Origin: Phycisphaerae bacterium | GTDB lineage: Bacteria; Planctomycetota; Phycisphaerae; UBA1845; Fen-1342 | Length of the DNA: 64,000 nucleotides | Direction: 5' to 3' | Assembly: GCA_022072445.1 (NCBI GenBank) | Contig: JAJVHV010000016.1 | Location: forward strand, 332,627 to 396,626 | Shown: positions 54,513-62,231 of the stretch, piece after piece | How positions within the stretch are numbered: the stretch's first letter is position 1 | Layout: every line of letters starts with the position of its first letter | Position numbers and translations under genes: made by a program | The notes under the pieces: generated by a model | Seen by the model: the letters and a program-made list of their open reading frames with translations, nothing else | Told to the model about the DNA's origin: nothing | Database searches by the model: none

Positions 54513-55370
54513 TCAGCCGCCGTCAGAGTGCGGCGGCGGCGCGTGATGGTGGGGGTGGTGATGATCGTGGGCGCAGGCCGCGGCGCCGGCCTCGTGGGCT
54601 CCGGGCTGCGCGGCGCCGTGCTCGTAGATGGCCGAGTGTTCGCCGAAGACGCGGCGGATGTTGGCGGCGCTGAGCGTGGCGAGGGTGTCGCCCTGGCACT
54701 GGACGACGCCGTCGTTGATACAGACGACGTGGTCGGTGTGCTGAGTGACGATGCTGAGTTCGTGCGAGACGAGGATGACGGTGACGCCGCGCTGGTCGCG
54801 CAGCTTGACGAGCAAGTCGCAGAAGAGGGCTTCGCCGGCAATGTCGACGCCGGCGACGGGCTCATCGAGGAAGATGACGTCGGGGTCGCCGAGCATGGCC
54901 AGCGCGACCAGGACGCGTTGCAGCTCGCCGCCGGAGAGCCGTCCGAGCGATGATTGAAACAGCCGCTCAGCGCCGACGAGCGCGAGGGCGTCGCGCGCGG
55001 CGCGGAGCGCGGCGCGGGCGTGGCCGAGAAAGAGGGGGCGGCGCTGGCGATCGGCGCAGAGCAGGTCGCGGACCGTGATGGGCGTTCCGCGGTCGAAGTC
55101 GAAGCGCTGCGGGACGTAGGCCAGCCGCGGCATGCGGCCGTCGGGTCGGGTGCGGAATTCGACCGTTCCGCGATGCGGGATGAGGCCCAGCAGGGCGCGG
55201 AGCAGGGTGGTCTTTCCGGCGCCGTTCGGGCCGATCAGCGCGTTGATGCCGCGCTGCACGAAGTCCGCGTCGACGTGCGAGAGGATCTCGCGGCCGCCCA
55301 GCGCGATGCGCACGCCGCGCGTCCGCAGGGCGAGACGAGGCTCCAGTTGGCGGCTGGCGACGCGTGGCAC
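54513..55370 (-). CDS. znuC: Zn/Mn-type ABC transporter ATP-binding protein with His-rich tail
   Basis: The product has 285 residues. Walker A is GPNGAGKTTLL, the signature LSGGELQRVLVALA, Walker B VIFLDEPVAGVD and the switch VSHE. The AYVPQR region is normal for ZnuC-like ATPases. After residue about 245 comes an unusual tail with CAHDHHHPHHHAPPPH that could bind zinc or another metal and suits a metal importer. It forms a pair with the permease gene (3-base gap) and follows the SulP gene on the same strand. Confidence 0.9.
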   Translation of the reverse strand: MPRVASRQLEPRLALRTRGVRIALGGREILSHVDADFVQRGINALIGPNGAGKTTLLRALLGLIPHRGTVEFRTRPDGRMPRLAYVPQRFDFDRGTPITVRDLLCADRQRRPLFLGHARAALRAARDALALVGAERLFQSSLGRLSGGELQRVLVALAMLGDPDVIFLDEPVAGVDIAGEALFCDLLVKLRDQRGVTVILVSHELSIVTQHTDHVVCINDGVVQCQGDTLATLSAANIRRVFGEHSAIYEHGAAQPGAHEAGAAACAHDHHHPHHHAPPPHSDGG

Positions 55371-55422
55371 GGCGATAGCGTGACCGACCGGGCGGCGCGA
55401 CGCAAGCGGCGCCGCGGGTGAA

Positions 55423-57207
55423 TCAGTGCGTGGCGGCGGTGGCGGGGCCGGCGGCGCGGTGCGGATGGACCTCGTGCATGCTGATCAGGTCGGACGGGGC
55501 CAGGCTGCGGACCAGCGTGATGGCCTCCTCGAAGTTACGCCACACGACCAGCCAGGGTCGGTGCTTCCAGCCGGCGCGGGCCATGAGATGCAGCGGCTGA
55601 TCCTGCACGCCGGCGATGACGACGAAAATGCCGGCGGCGTGCAGGGCGTCCAGGGCGGATTCGAGGTTGACCAGGCCGGTGGCGTCCATGCTGGGCACGC
55701 CGCGCATGTCGAGGATAAGAACTTTGACGTCGCGGCTGACGGTGCGCAAGGCACTGACCGCCTTCTGGGCGGCACCGAAGAAGAGCGGGCCGCCGATCTC
55801 GTAGAGCATGGTGCCTTGCGGCAGGGGCTCGGCCAGGGTGGGGTGCTCTTCGGTGGCGAACCGGACGGTGGCGAGGTCGGCGACGCGGCGGATGAGCATG
55901 AGGGCCGCGAGGACGACGCCGGCTCCCACGGCGATGACCATGTCGAAGACGACGGTCAAACCGAAGCAGGTGAGCAGCACCATGATGTCGCTGCGCGGGG
56001 CCACGCGCACCGTCCGGATGACGTGGCGGACTTCGCTCATGTTCCAGGCGACGACGAGCAGCAGCGCGGCGAGGGCCGCCATCGGCAGATAGCCCAGCAG
56101 CGGGGCCATCAGGAGCATGGCCGCAAGGATGAAGATCGCGTGGAAGAACGCGGAGAGCGGCGAGCGGGCGCCGGAGCGGATGTTGGTGGCGGTGCGCGCG
56201 ATGGCACCGGTTGCCGCGATGCCGCCGAAGAAGGGTGAGGCGATGTTGCCGAGTCCCTGGGCGATGAGCTCGGAGTCGGGGTTGTGGCGGCGGCCAGTCA
56301 TGCCGTCGGCGATGACGGCGGAGAGGAGCGACTCGATGGCGCCGAGCATGGCGATGGCGAATGCGGGCCCGAGGAGTTGCCGCACTTCCAGAAAATCGCC
56401 CGCCGGATCGCGCAGCAGCCACGGCACCAGCGGGCTGGGCAACGTCTGCGGTATGCCGCCGAAGCGCGACTGGATGGTATTGAGCGATGTGCCGGGCAGA
56501 TAGCGCGTCATGAGCCAGCCGGCGACGGCGGCGACGGGGAGGGCGATGATCGGCGCGGGTACCTTGCGCGTGAGCTTCGGAAGGACGATGAGCAGCGCGA
56601 GCGTGAGGGCGCCGATGAGCGTGTCGGAGAGCTGCCACGTGCCGGCGGCGCCGGCCAGCACGTGGACGCGCTCGAGGTAGTCGTTGGGCATGTGTTCGAC
56701 GCTCAGCCCGAAGAAGTCGCGAAGCTGGAGCGTGGCGATGACAACGGCGATGCCGGCGGTGAAGCCGGTGGTCACGGGATAGGGAATGAACTCGATCAGC
56801 TTGCCCATGCCGGCGGCGCCGAGCAGGACGAGCATGATGCCGGCCAGGAGCGTCGCCAGCAGCAGCCCGCCCAGTCCGTGTTGCTGCGCGATCGGCGCGA
56901 GGATGACGACGAAGGCGGCCGTCGGCCCGGAAACCTGAACGTGCGAGCCACCCGCCAGAGCGATGACCGCGCCGCCGATGATCGCCGTGTAGAGACCGTT
57001 GACCGGCGGGACCCCGGAGGCGATGGCCAGCGCCATGGCGAGGGGCAGGGCGACGACGCCGACGACGATTCCGGCGAGGAGGTCGTTGCGGAGGTCGGAG
57101 AAGCGGTAGCCGGCGCTGAGAGCGTCGCGCATTCCGGCGGCGATTTTGAATTCAAAGCGCCAGCGATCCGAGCGCAGGGGTACTTCGGACGAAGGTCGGG
57201 TGGACAT
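55423..57207 (-). CDS. SulP family anion transporter with STAS domain
   Basis: The product has 594 residues from ATG 57207; an in-frame ATG 27 codons upstream (Arg/Ser-rich extension) is an alternative. It resembles DauA/sulfate permease: DLLAGIVVGVVALPLAMALAIASGVPPVNGLYTAIIGG, SGPTAAFVVILAP, IPYPVTTGFTAGIAVVIATLQL, FAIAMLGAIESLLSAVIADGMTG and GNIASPFFGGIAATGAIARTATN. The C-terminal STAS domain (about 480-575) has ILDMRGVPSMDATGLVNLESAL. It moves sulfate, bicarbonate or dicarboxylates; the anion is not readable. It lies 52 bases ahead of the Zn/Mn ABC pair. Confidence 0.93.
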   Translation of the reverse strand: MSTRPSSEVPLRSDRWRFEFKIAAGMRDALSAGYRFSDLRNDLLAGIVVGVVALPLAMALAIASGVPPVNGLYTAIIGGAVIALAGGSHVQVSGPTAAFVVILAPIAQQHGLGGLLLATLLAGIMLVLLGAAGMGKLIEFIPYPVTTGFTAGIAVVIATLQLRDFFGLSVEHMPNDYLERVHVLAGAAGTWQLSDTLIGALTLALLIVLPKLTRKVPAPIIALPVAAVAGWLMTRYLPGTSLNTIQSRFGGIPQTLPSPLVPWLLRDPAGDFLEVRQLLGPAFAIAMLGAIESLLSAVIADGMTGRRHNPDSELIAQGLGNIASPFFGGIAATGAIARTATNIRSGARSPLSAFFHAIFILAAMLLMAPLLGYLPMAALAALLLVVAWNMSEVRHVIRTVRVAPRSDIMVLLTCFGLTVVFDMVIAVGAGVVLAALMLIRRVADLATVRFATEEHPTLAEPLPQGTMLYEIGGPLFFGAAQKAVSALRTVSRDVKVLILDMRGVPSMDATGLVNLESALDALHAAGIFVVIAGVQDQPLHLMARAGWKHRPWLVVWRNFEEAITLVRSLAPSDLISMHEVHPHRAAGPATAATH

Positions 57208-57346
57208 GTTGTAGAGCGAGGTCTCCGAAGCGCCGTCCGAAAGTCCACGGACTCTCGTCTGCCCGCGACGGCGCGAAATTCGAAGCATCCCATATTCGCA
57301 TGATGAGGCGCGATCCGCAAGCCGGGAGCGTGTGAATTCGGCGCAC

Positions 57347-57368
57347 GGGCAGGCCGCGACGCCTGCCC
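57347..57368 (-). terminator. GC-rich hairpin downstream of the 57459-58241 ATPase gene
   Basis: A perfect 8-bp stem (GGGCAGGC with 57361-57368, 6-base loop) lies about 90 bases past the ATPase stop in the 250-base gap to SulP. There is no T-run, so it is a weak terminator candidate or just a stable hairpin. Confidence 0.3.
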
Positions 57369-57458
57369 CTCCGCTATGGACTCTCCCAGTTCCTCGTAGC
57401 GTCGGCCCTCCTCTGAAGCCGGGTCCGTGGCGACGCGGACGGCTGAGCGACCAGGGCT

Positions 57459-58241
57459 CTACCCAAACCGCGGAACGGCGACCGTCCGGCCGTCGGGGCC
57501 AACCAGCTCTTCAAACGGCGCGGAGAATATCTCAGAGAGCCGGCCGGCATTCAGCACGTCGCGAGCCGAACCGTCCGCAACAACCGCCCCGCCGCGCAGC
57601 GCCACGACGCGCGTCTCCAGCGCCGCGGGCAGATGCAGATCGTGACTGACAATCACCAACCCACGGCCGACAGCGTGCCAGCGGCGCAGCACGCGCACCA
57701 GCTCGACCTGATACGCCGGATCAAGGGCCGTGTTGGGTTCGTCGAGCATCATCAACTGAGCATCCTGGGCGATCGCCGCCGCAAGCAGCGCCTTTTGCCG
57801 CTCGCCCCCGCTGACATGGTCGATCGGACGGTCGGCGAGCCGGGCGAGTCCGGCGGCGTCCAGCGCGGCCTGAATCGCCTCCTCATCGTCGCGCGAAAGC
57901 GGCGCCAGCGGTGCGACATGTGGAAATCGGCCGCCGGCGACCACGTCGCGCACCGTGTAACCCGGCATGCCGTCGAGCGATTGCGGAACATAGCTCGCCC
58001 ACCGCCCGCGGGCCCGCGCCGGGATATCGCGAACCGCCCGCCCATTGAGCTGGATCGAGCCCCCCGCGGCCGGAAGCAGCCCCAGCATCGCCAGCAGCAG
58101 ACTCGTCTTGCCGGCGCCGTTCGGCCCGATCAGCGTCAGGCCCTCCCCGGCGCGCAGCGACAGGCCGACGCGCTCGAGCACGCGCCGACCGCCACGATCA
58201 AGCGAAAGCTCGCGGATTTCAAGCAGCCAGTCGCCGGTCAT
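57459..58241 (-). CDS. ABC transporter ATP-binding protein, FecE/BtuD-like
   Basis: The product has 260 residues. Walker A is GPNGAGKTSLL, Q-loop YVPQSLDG, signature VSGGERQKALLAAA, Walker B LMMLDEPNTALDP and switch VSHD. The overall pattern (GYTVRDVVAGGRFPH and HDLHLPAALETRVVALRGG) matches ATPases of iron-siderophore/cobalamin importers. No permease or binding protein of that class is in the window, so its partners are unknown. A start at 58241 fits MTGDWLLEIRELSL. Confidence 0.87.
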   Translation of the reverse strand: MTGDWLLEIRELSLDRGGRRVLERVGLSLRAGEGLTLIGPNGAGKTSLLLAMLGLLPAAGGSIQLNGRAVRDIPARARGRWASYVPQSLDGMPGYTVRDVVAGGRFPHVAPLAPLSRDDEEAIQAALDAAGLARLADRPIDHVSGGERQKALLAAAIAQDAQLMMLDEPNTALDPAYQVELVRVLRRWHAVGRGLVIVSHDLHLPAALETRVVALRGGAVVADGSARDVLNAGRLSEIFSAPFEELVGPDGRTVAVPRFG

Positions 58242-58331
58242 CGCGCGCCCATCGTAATCGACGCGTGCGCCTCTGCGCGCTCGGCCGGCAAGTCTCCGGC
58301 GGCGGGCTGGTGCGAAACCGCGACCGCGGCG

Positions 58332-58820
58332 TCACGGAACGCGGCCCGCGTCGGAATGATCGGCCGCGGGCGGATCAAACGGCGTGCCGCACTCGGGGCA
58401 GCGCGGGTCGCGCAGGCCCGTCAGCGCGTAGCCGCAGGCGCGGCAGACGTGGCCGTTGCGTCGCCCGCGGGCGCTGGCCAGCAGGATCGCCAGAAAGGCG
58501 GTGATAGGCCAGACCAGCAGTGCCAGCGGCAGGGCCAGCGCCAGCGGGCGACCCGAGCGGGCGATCAGATTCGCCGCCAGCCAGGCCGCGGCGGCAAGGA
58601 ATGTTCCAAAGCAGATCGTCGTCGTGCGCGGGCGGCTCAAACTGAGCAGCACAACGAGAGTCGGAAAGGCCAGCGGAAGCGCAAGCAGCAGCGCAACCGG
58701 TCCGCCCCAGCCCGCGGCGTCCAGCAGCTGCGCCAGCAGCGGCTCGGCGGCGCCGAGCGCCGTCCCGCCCATGACGTAGGCCGCGATGATCGGCCGATTA
58801 TCAGTTTCGCGCGGATTCAT
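58332..58820 (-). CDS. Membrane protein with C-terminal zinc ribbon
   Basis: The product has 162 residues from ATG 58820; an in-frame upstream extension is Arg/Gly-rich and unlikely. Four hydrophobic helices (about 10-115) are followed by a C-terminal treble of CRACGYAL and RDPRCPECGTPF, a zinc ribbon whose CXXCGYXLXGL spacing is very common in Phycisphaerae-type planctomycetes (from memory). Function unknown. The zinc ribbon sits on the cytoplasmic side if the helix count is four. Confidence 0.65.
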   Translation of the reverse strand: MNPRETDNRPIIAAYVMGGTALGAAEPLLAQLLDAAGWGGPVALLLALPLAFPTLVVLLSLSRPRTTTICFGTFLAAAAWLAANLIARSGRPLALALPLALLVWPITAFLAILLASARGRRNGHVCRACGYALTGLRDPRCPECGTPFDPPAADHSDAGRVP

Positions 58821-58909
58821 AACGCCCGAGTCTCTACAGCCGACGAATTCTAGGCTGTAATGGTGTCGCGCGGCGCCGCCACCCGACGCCGCCCGCCGGA
58901 GTGTCACGA

Positions 58910-59641
58910 ATGAACGTAACCACGAGCCACGCGGAGCGCCCGCCGCTCAGCGCCGAGCTGCGCGACGCGCTCGGGAGATACGTCGACATGCTGCGGCGGC
59001 TGGCGGGTCCGAACCTGCTGGGCGTGACGGTGTATGGTGCTGCGCTCGACACCGGCTTCGACCCGCGCCGGCAGGCGGCGCCGAACGCGGTCGTGCTCGA
59101 ACGCGTCGACCTGGATCTGCTGCGGCGAGTCGCTGAGCACGGCGTGCATCTGGCGCGCGGCGGAATCCAGGCCCCGCTGATCATGACCCCGGCCTACATC
59201 GACAGCTCGCGCGACACGTTTCCCCTTGAGCTGATCGAGATCGCCGACCGGCGCGTGACGGTCGTGGGCGAAGACTACTTTGCGAAGCTGAGTTTCGAGG
59301 CCAACCACGTGCGCCTGCAATGCGAGCATGAGCTCAAGGCGCTCCTGATCCGCCTGCGGCACGGCCTGCTGGCCGCCGCCGGCCGGACCGCCCCGATCCC
59401 GGCCCTGCTGGCGGACGCCTGCGACGACCTGCTGCGCGTCCTGCGCGGCATGCTGTGGCTGAAGGGCCAGCACGTAACCTCCAGCGCCCGTGACCTTCTG
59501 GCCGGCGTCGAGCACCACACCACCCTGCGGCTCAGCGGCGCGCGGGCCGTCCTCGACGGCGCCGCGCCGCGCGAATGGGGCGCGTTCGACCGCTTCTATC
59601 AGGACGTCGAAGCGCTCGGAAAGGCCGTCAATGACTGGTAG
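58910..59641 (+). CDS. Nucleotidyltransferase-like protein lacking a clear active site
   Basis: The product has 243 residues from ATG 58910, with GGAGTG upstream and overlapping the next gene by 11 bases. Residues about 25-75 resemble a nucleotidyltransferase core (NLLGVTVYGAALDTGF), but the usual GS-X8-SDXD acidic motif is absent; VYGAAL and NAVVLE occupy the place. The C-terminal half is helical (ALLIRLRHGLLA, DDLLRVLRGMLWLKG). Function unknown. A pseudo-enzyme or regulator coupled to the TPM/LemA genes downstream is possible. Confidence 0.5.
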   Translation: MNVTTSHAERPPLSAELRDALGRYVDMLRRLAGPNLLGVTVYGAALDTGFDPRRQAAPNAVVLERVDLDLLRRVAEHGVHLARGGIQAPLIMTPAYIDSSRDTFPLELIEIADRRVTVVGEDYFAKLSFEANHVRLQCEHELKALLIRLRHGLLAAAGRTAPIPALLADACDDLLRVLRGMLWLKGQHVTSSARDLLAGVEHHTTLRLSGARAVLDGAAPREWGAFDRFYQDVEALGKAVNDW

Positions 59642-60455
59642 GGCACGATTCGCGGCACTGCTCGGCGCAATCACGCTCACGTCGGGAGCGGCTGCCGAGA
59701 TCACCATCCGCGATCCCGGGACCTACGTCGTCGACCGCGCGCAGATCGTCGACCCAGGCGTCGAGCAGCAGCTCGAAGGCTGGCTGCGCGATCTGGAGCA
59801 GAAGACCGGCGCGCAACTCAAAGTGCTAAGCGTAACCAGCACGGACGGCGAAGACCCATTCCAGTTCGGCCATCGCCACGCCGAGCTCTGGAAGCTCGGC
59901 CAGCGCGGCAAGGATAACGGCGCCCTGGTCATCGTGGTCGTCGAAGCACGCAAGGTGTTCATCCACACCGGCTACGGACTCGAAGCCACGTTGCCCGACT
60001 CCTGGTGCGGCTCGCTCTCACGCGACGTGTTCGCCGAGCACTTCCGCCGGCAGCGATACTCGGACGGCATCCTGACCGGCACGGTGATGATCGCCAACAA
60101 GATCGCCGAGTCCGCCGGCGTTCAACTCAGCGGCATGCCCAACTATCGGCACGTCCTATCGTCCGGCCGTGCACGCGGACGCGGGTCGCGCGCCCCGGGC
60201 GCCACCTGCGCCGGCGCGCTGCCCGTGCTGTTCTTCGTCATCCTGCTCGCCGGGGCCCGCGCCCGGCGGCGCTATCGCTCGCGCTGGGGCGGATCGTCCG
60301 GAGTCGCCGAAGCCCTCCTCTGGAACGTCCTGTTCAATGTGCTCGCTTCCGGCGGGCGCGGGCGGCGCGGCGGCGGAGGAAGCTGGGGCGGCGGGGGCGG
60401 GTCGTTCGGCGGAGGCGGACGGTTTGGAGGCGGGGGAGGCGGCGCAAGCTGGTAA
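59631..60455 (+). CDS. TPM-domain protein with Gly-rich tail
   Basis: The product has 274 residues, ATG 59631 overlapping the previous gene. After a signal region (ARFAALLGAITLTSGAAA) comes a TPM domain (about 30-160): YVVDRAQIVDPGVEQQLEGWLRDLEQKTGAQ, FQFGHRHAELWKLGQRGKDNGALVIVVVEARKVFIHTGYGLE. Then a membrane helix (about 195-210) and a long Gly/Ser/Arg-rich tail ending in GGGGG and GASW. TPM proteins are found with LemA proteins in membrane-associated pairs, and a LemA gene follows. Function is poorly known; phosphatase activity has been reported for plant TPM. Confidence 0.88.
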   Translation: MTGRARFAALLGAITLTSGAAAEITIRDPGTYVVDRAQIVDPGVEQQLEGWLRDLEQKTGAQLKVLSVTSTDGEDPFQFGHRHAELWKLGQRGKDNGALVIVVVEARKVFIHTGYGLEATLPDSWCGSLSRDVFAEHFRRQRYSDGILTGTVMIANKIAESAGVQLSGMPNYRHVLSSGRARGRGSRAPGATCAGALPVLFFVILLAGARARRRYRSRWGGSSGVAEALLWNVLFNVLASGGRGRRGGGGSWGGGGGSFGGGGRFGGGGGGASW

Positions 60456-60540
60456 CCGTTACACAATCCCGCCGCTCTTGGAATTCGGGCAAGCGCGGCG
60501 GTCGTGAGGCGAATACACACGGAAAGCGAGGCAAAGTGTC

Positions 60541-61125
60541 ATGAAAGCCGTGAAAGTCGTTTCGATCGTGTTGGCGCTGTTCTTCGGCGGACTGCTTCTG
60601 GCCGGGTGCAGCCTCTACTCCGGCTACAACCGCGCGGTGCGCATGGATGAGGAGGTCAAGAGCTCCTGGGCGCAGGTCGAGAACCAGCTGCAGCGCCGCT
60701 TCGAGCTGATCCCCAACCTCGTCGAAACGGTCAAAGGCATCACCCGGCAGGAAGAGAGCATCTTCCTGGGAATCGCCGAAGCCCGCACCAAGTACTTCAA
60801 GGCCGCGACCATCCCCGACAAGGTCGAGGCCGCCGGCCAGGTGCAGTCGGCGCTGGCGCGCCTGCTTGTGATGCAGGAGACCTATCCCGACCTGAAGTCC
60901 AACCAGTCGTTCCTGAAACTCCAGGACACGCTGGAGGGCACCGAAAACCGGCTGGCCGTCGAACGCATGCGCTACAACGACGCCGTCAAAACGCTCAACA
61001 CGTTCCGCCGCAGCCTGCTCGGCGGCGTGTACGCGGGAATGGCCGGCGTGGGAGAGGCGAAATACTTCGAGGTCGAGGAAGCAGCCAAGACCGCGCCGAA
61101 AGTGGACTTTTCCAAGCAGCCGTAG
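60541..61125 (+). CDS. lemA: LemA family lipoprotein
   Basis: The product has 194 residues. A lipobox LLLAGC (about residue 23) suggests a lipid anchor rather than the usual N-terminal helix alone. The family signature follows: YNRAVRMDEEVKSSWAQVENQLQRRFELIPNLVETVKG, then EESIFLGIAEARTKYF and MQETYPDLKSNQSFLKLQDTLEGTENRLAVERMRYNDAVKTLN. It is helical throughout. The TPM gene lies 85 bases upstream. It ends 3 bases from the convergent stop of the PEP-tailed gene. Confidence 0.92.
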   Translation: MKAVKVVSIVLALFFGGLLLAGCSLYSGYNRAVRMDEEVKSSWAQVENQLQRRFELIPNLVETVKGITRQEESIFLGIAEARTKYFKAATIPDKVEAAGQVQSALARLLVMQETYPDLKSNQSFLKLQDTLEGTENRLAVERMRYNDAVKTLNTFRRSLLGGVYAGMAGVGEAKYFEVEEAAKTAPKVDFSKQP

Positions 61126-61128
61126 CGC

Positions 61129-61842
61129 TCAGCGCCGCCGAAGCAGCAGCGCGCCCACCGCCAGCAGCAGCACGGAGGCCGGCTCGGGCGTGAATTCCAG
61201 CGTCACGTTGTATTCGCCCGTGCCGGCGGCGGCGGCGCCGTCGCTGGCCGAGAGCTCGTTGTTCGCCAGCGCGATCAGCGTGTACTCGCCCGCCGGGAGA
61301 TTGCCGGTCTCGAAAATCGAGTCGTTCGCGTCGCTCACCTGAATCTGGTGGATCGTCCCGCCCGGCCCCTCCAGGCCGATCAGCGCAAAACCGTCGCCGC
61401 CCACGCCCGTCAGCGACGAATCGATGTTGCCCGACAGCGTGTAGTCGGCGTCGACCAGCAACTGAAACGTGACCGAGAAGACGCTGCTGGAGTTGGACGA
61501 CGAACTGATCTGAACGTTCGAGCCGCACTGCCCCTGGGTTGAGCCGCTGGCGGTCAGGGCCGATCCGAGAATCGCGGAAGTCTGCGAAGCTTCGGCGTCG
61601 GAGGTGATGTCCTGAGGCACGCTCGGGATCGTCGCCGTCACGCTGACGGTGTGACTGTAGGGGCTGAAGTCGAGCGCTTCGTGAAAATCGCTGTGCGTGT
61701 CGGACGATTCCGGCCCGACCACTTCGGCGAACACATCGACCGAGCGCACCTGGTTGGTCGGAGTGATGAAATCAGCGCTGGCCACGGCGGCAAGTGCGCA
61801 CACCGCAAACAGCAACGCAAACACATCCCTGCCGCGAAGCAT
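61129..61842 (-). CDS. Exported protein with PEP-CTERM-type sorting tail
   Basis: The product has 237 residues from ATG 61842, behind GGAGGGTGCAGG and starting a signal peptide (cut near AVASADF). The mature part is Ser/Thr/Asn-rich and acidic (Ala/Ser/Asp), with beta-sandwich-like strands FSVTFQLLVDADYTLSG. The C-terminus is TPEPASVLLLAVGALLLRRR: PEP, a hydrophobic helix, then an Arg cluster, as recognised by exosortase/archaeosortase systems. Export and covalent processing at the cell surface are expected, with a matrix role likely. It has its own promoter. Confidence 0.8.
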   Translation of the reverse strand: MLRGRDVFALLFAVCALAAVASADFITPTNQVRSVDVFAEVVGPESSDTHSDFHEALDFSPYSHTVSVTATIPSVPQDITSDAEASQTSAILGSALTASGSTQGQCGSNVQISSSSNSSSVFSVTFQLLVDADYTLSGNIDSSLTGVGGDGFALIGLEGPGGTIHQIQVSDANDSIFETGNLPAGEYTLIALANNELSASDGAAAAGTGEYNVTLEFTPEPASVLLLAVGALLLRRR

Positions 61843-61917
61843 CCTGCACCCTCCAGATCGTGCATGGCCGCTTGTGGTCGCAGAGCCCGACATGAACCAC
61901 CGACCGAACGACCGCGG

Positions 61918-61946
61918 ATGGTAACGGCAAGGTTGGCGCGATTCAA
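61918..61946 (-). promoter_or_regulatory. Sigma-70-like promoter for the PEP-tailed gene
   Basis: On the minus strand TTGAAT (61946-61941) and TACCAT (61923-61918) are separated by 17 bases and lie about 70 bases before ATG 61842. The rest of the 389-base divergent gap holds nothing recognisable except TACAAT at 62173-62178 for the opposite gene. Confidence 0.45.
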
Positions 61947-62172
61947 GCGAAATGTGAGCCGTTGAGCCGCGCGATCCGCTCGAATTGCCGAGCGGCACTG
62001 TCGGGTAAGCTGCGATCCGGACCCCGAACTCAAAGCGTCCAGCCTGGTATGCAGACCAGCGCCCGCAGCCGAACCGCGAGCGTGAGCGACGCGCCCTGAC
62101 CCTCGAGCGATCACGTAATCTGCAGGGCTGTCGAACCCTCCGACCCGCTCCGCGCGAACAGGCGCCGCGGGT

Positions 62173-62178
62173 TACAAT
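62173..62178 (+). promoter_or_regulatory. -10 hexamer TACAAT for the dockerin-tailed propeller
   Basis: TACAAT (5 of 6) lies 53 bases before ATG 62232, which is preceded by AGGAGGA. No -35 is convincing. Confidence 0.4.
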
Positions 62179-62231
62179 GGAGCACGTGCGGTGCGTCCGG
62201 ATAACTCCAGCCCGCACAGGAGGAGAAACAG

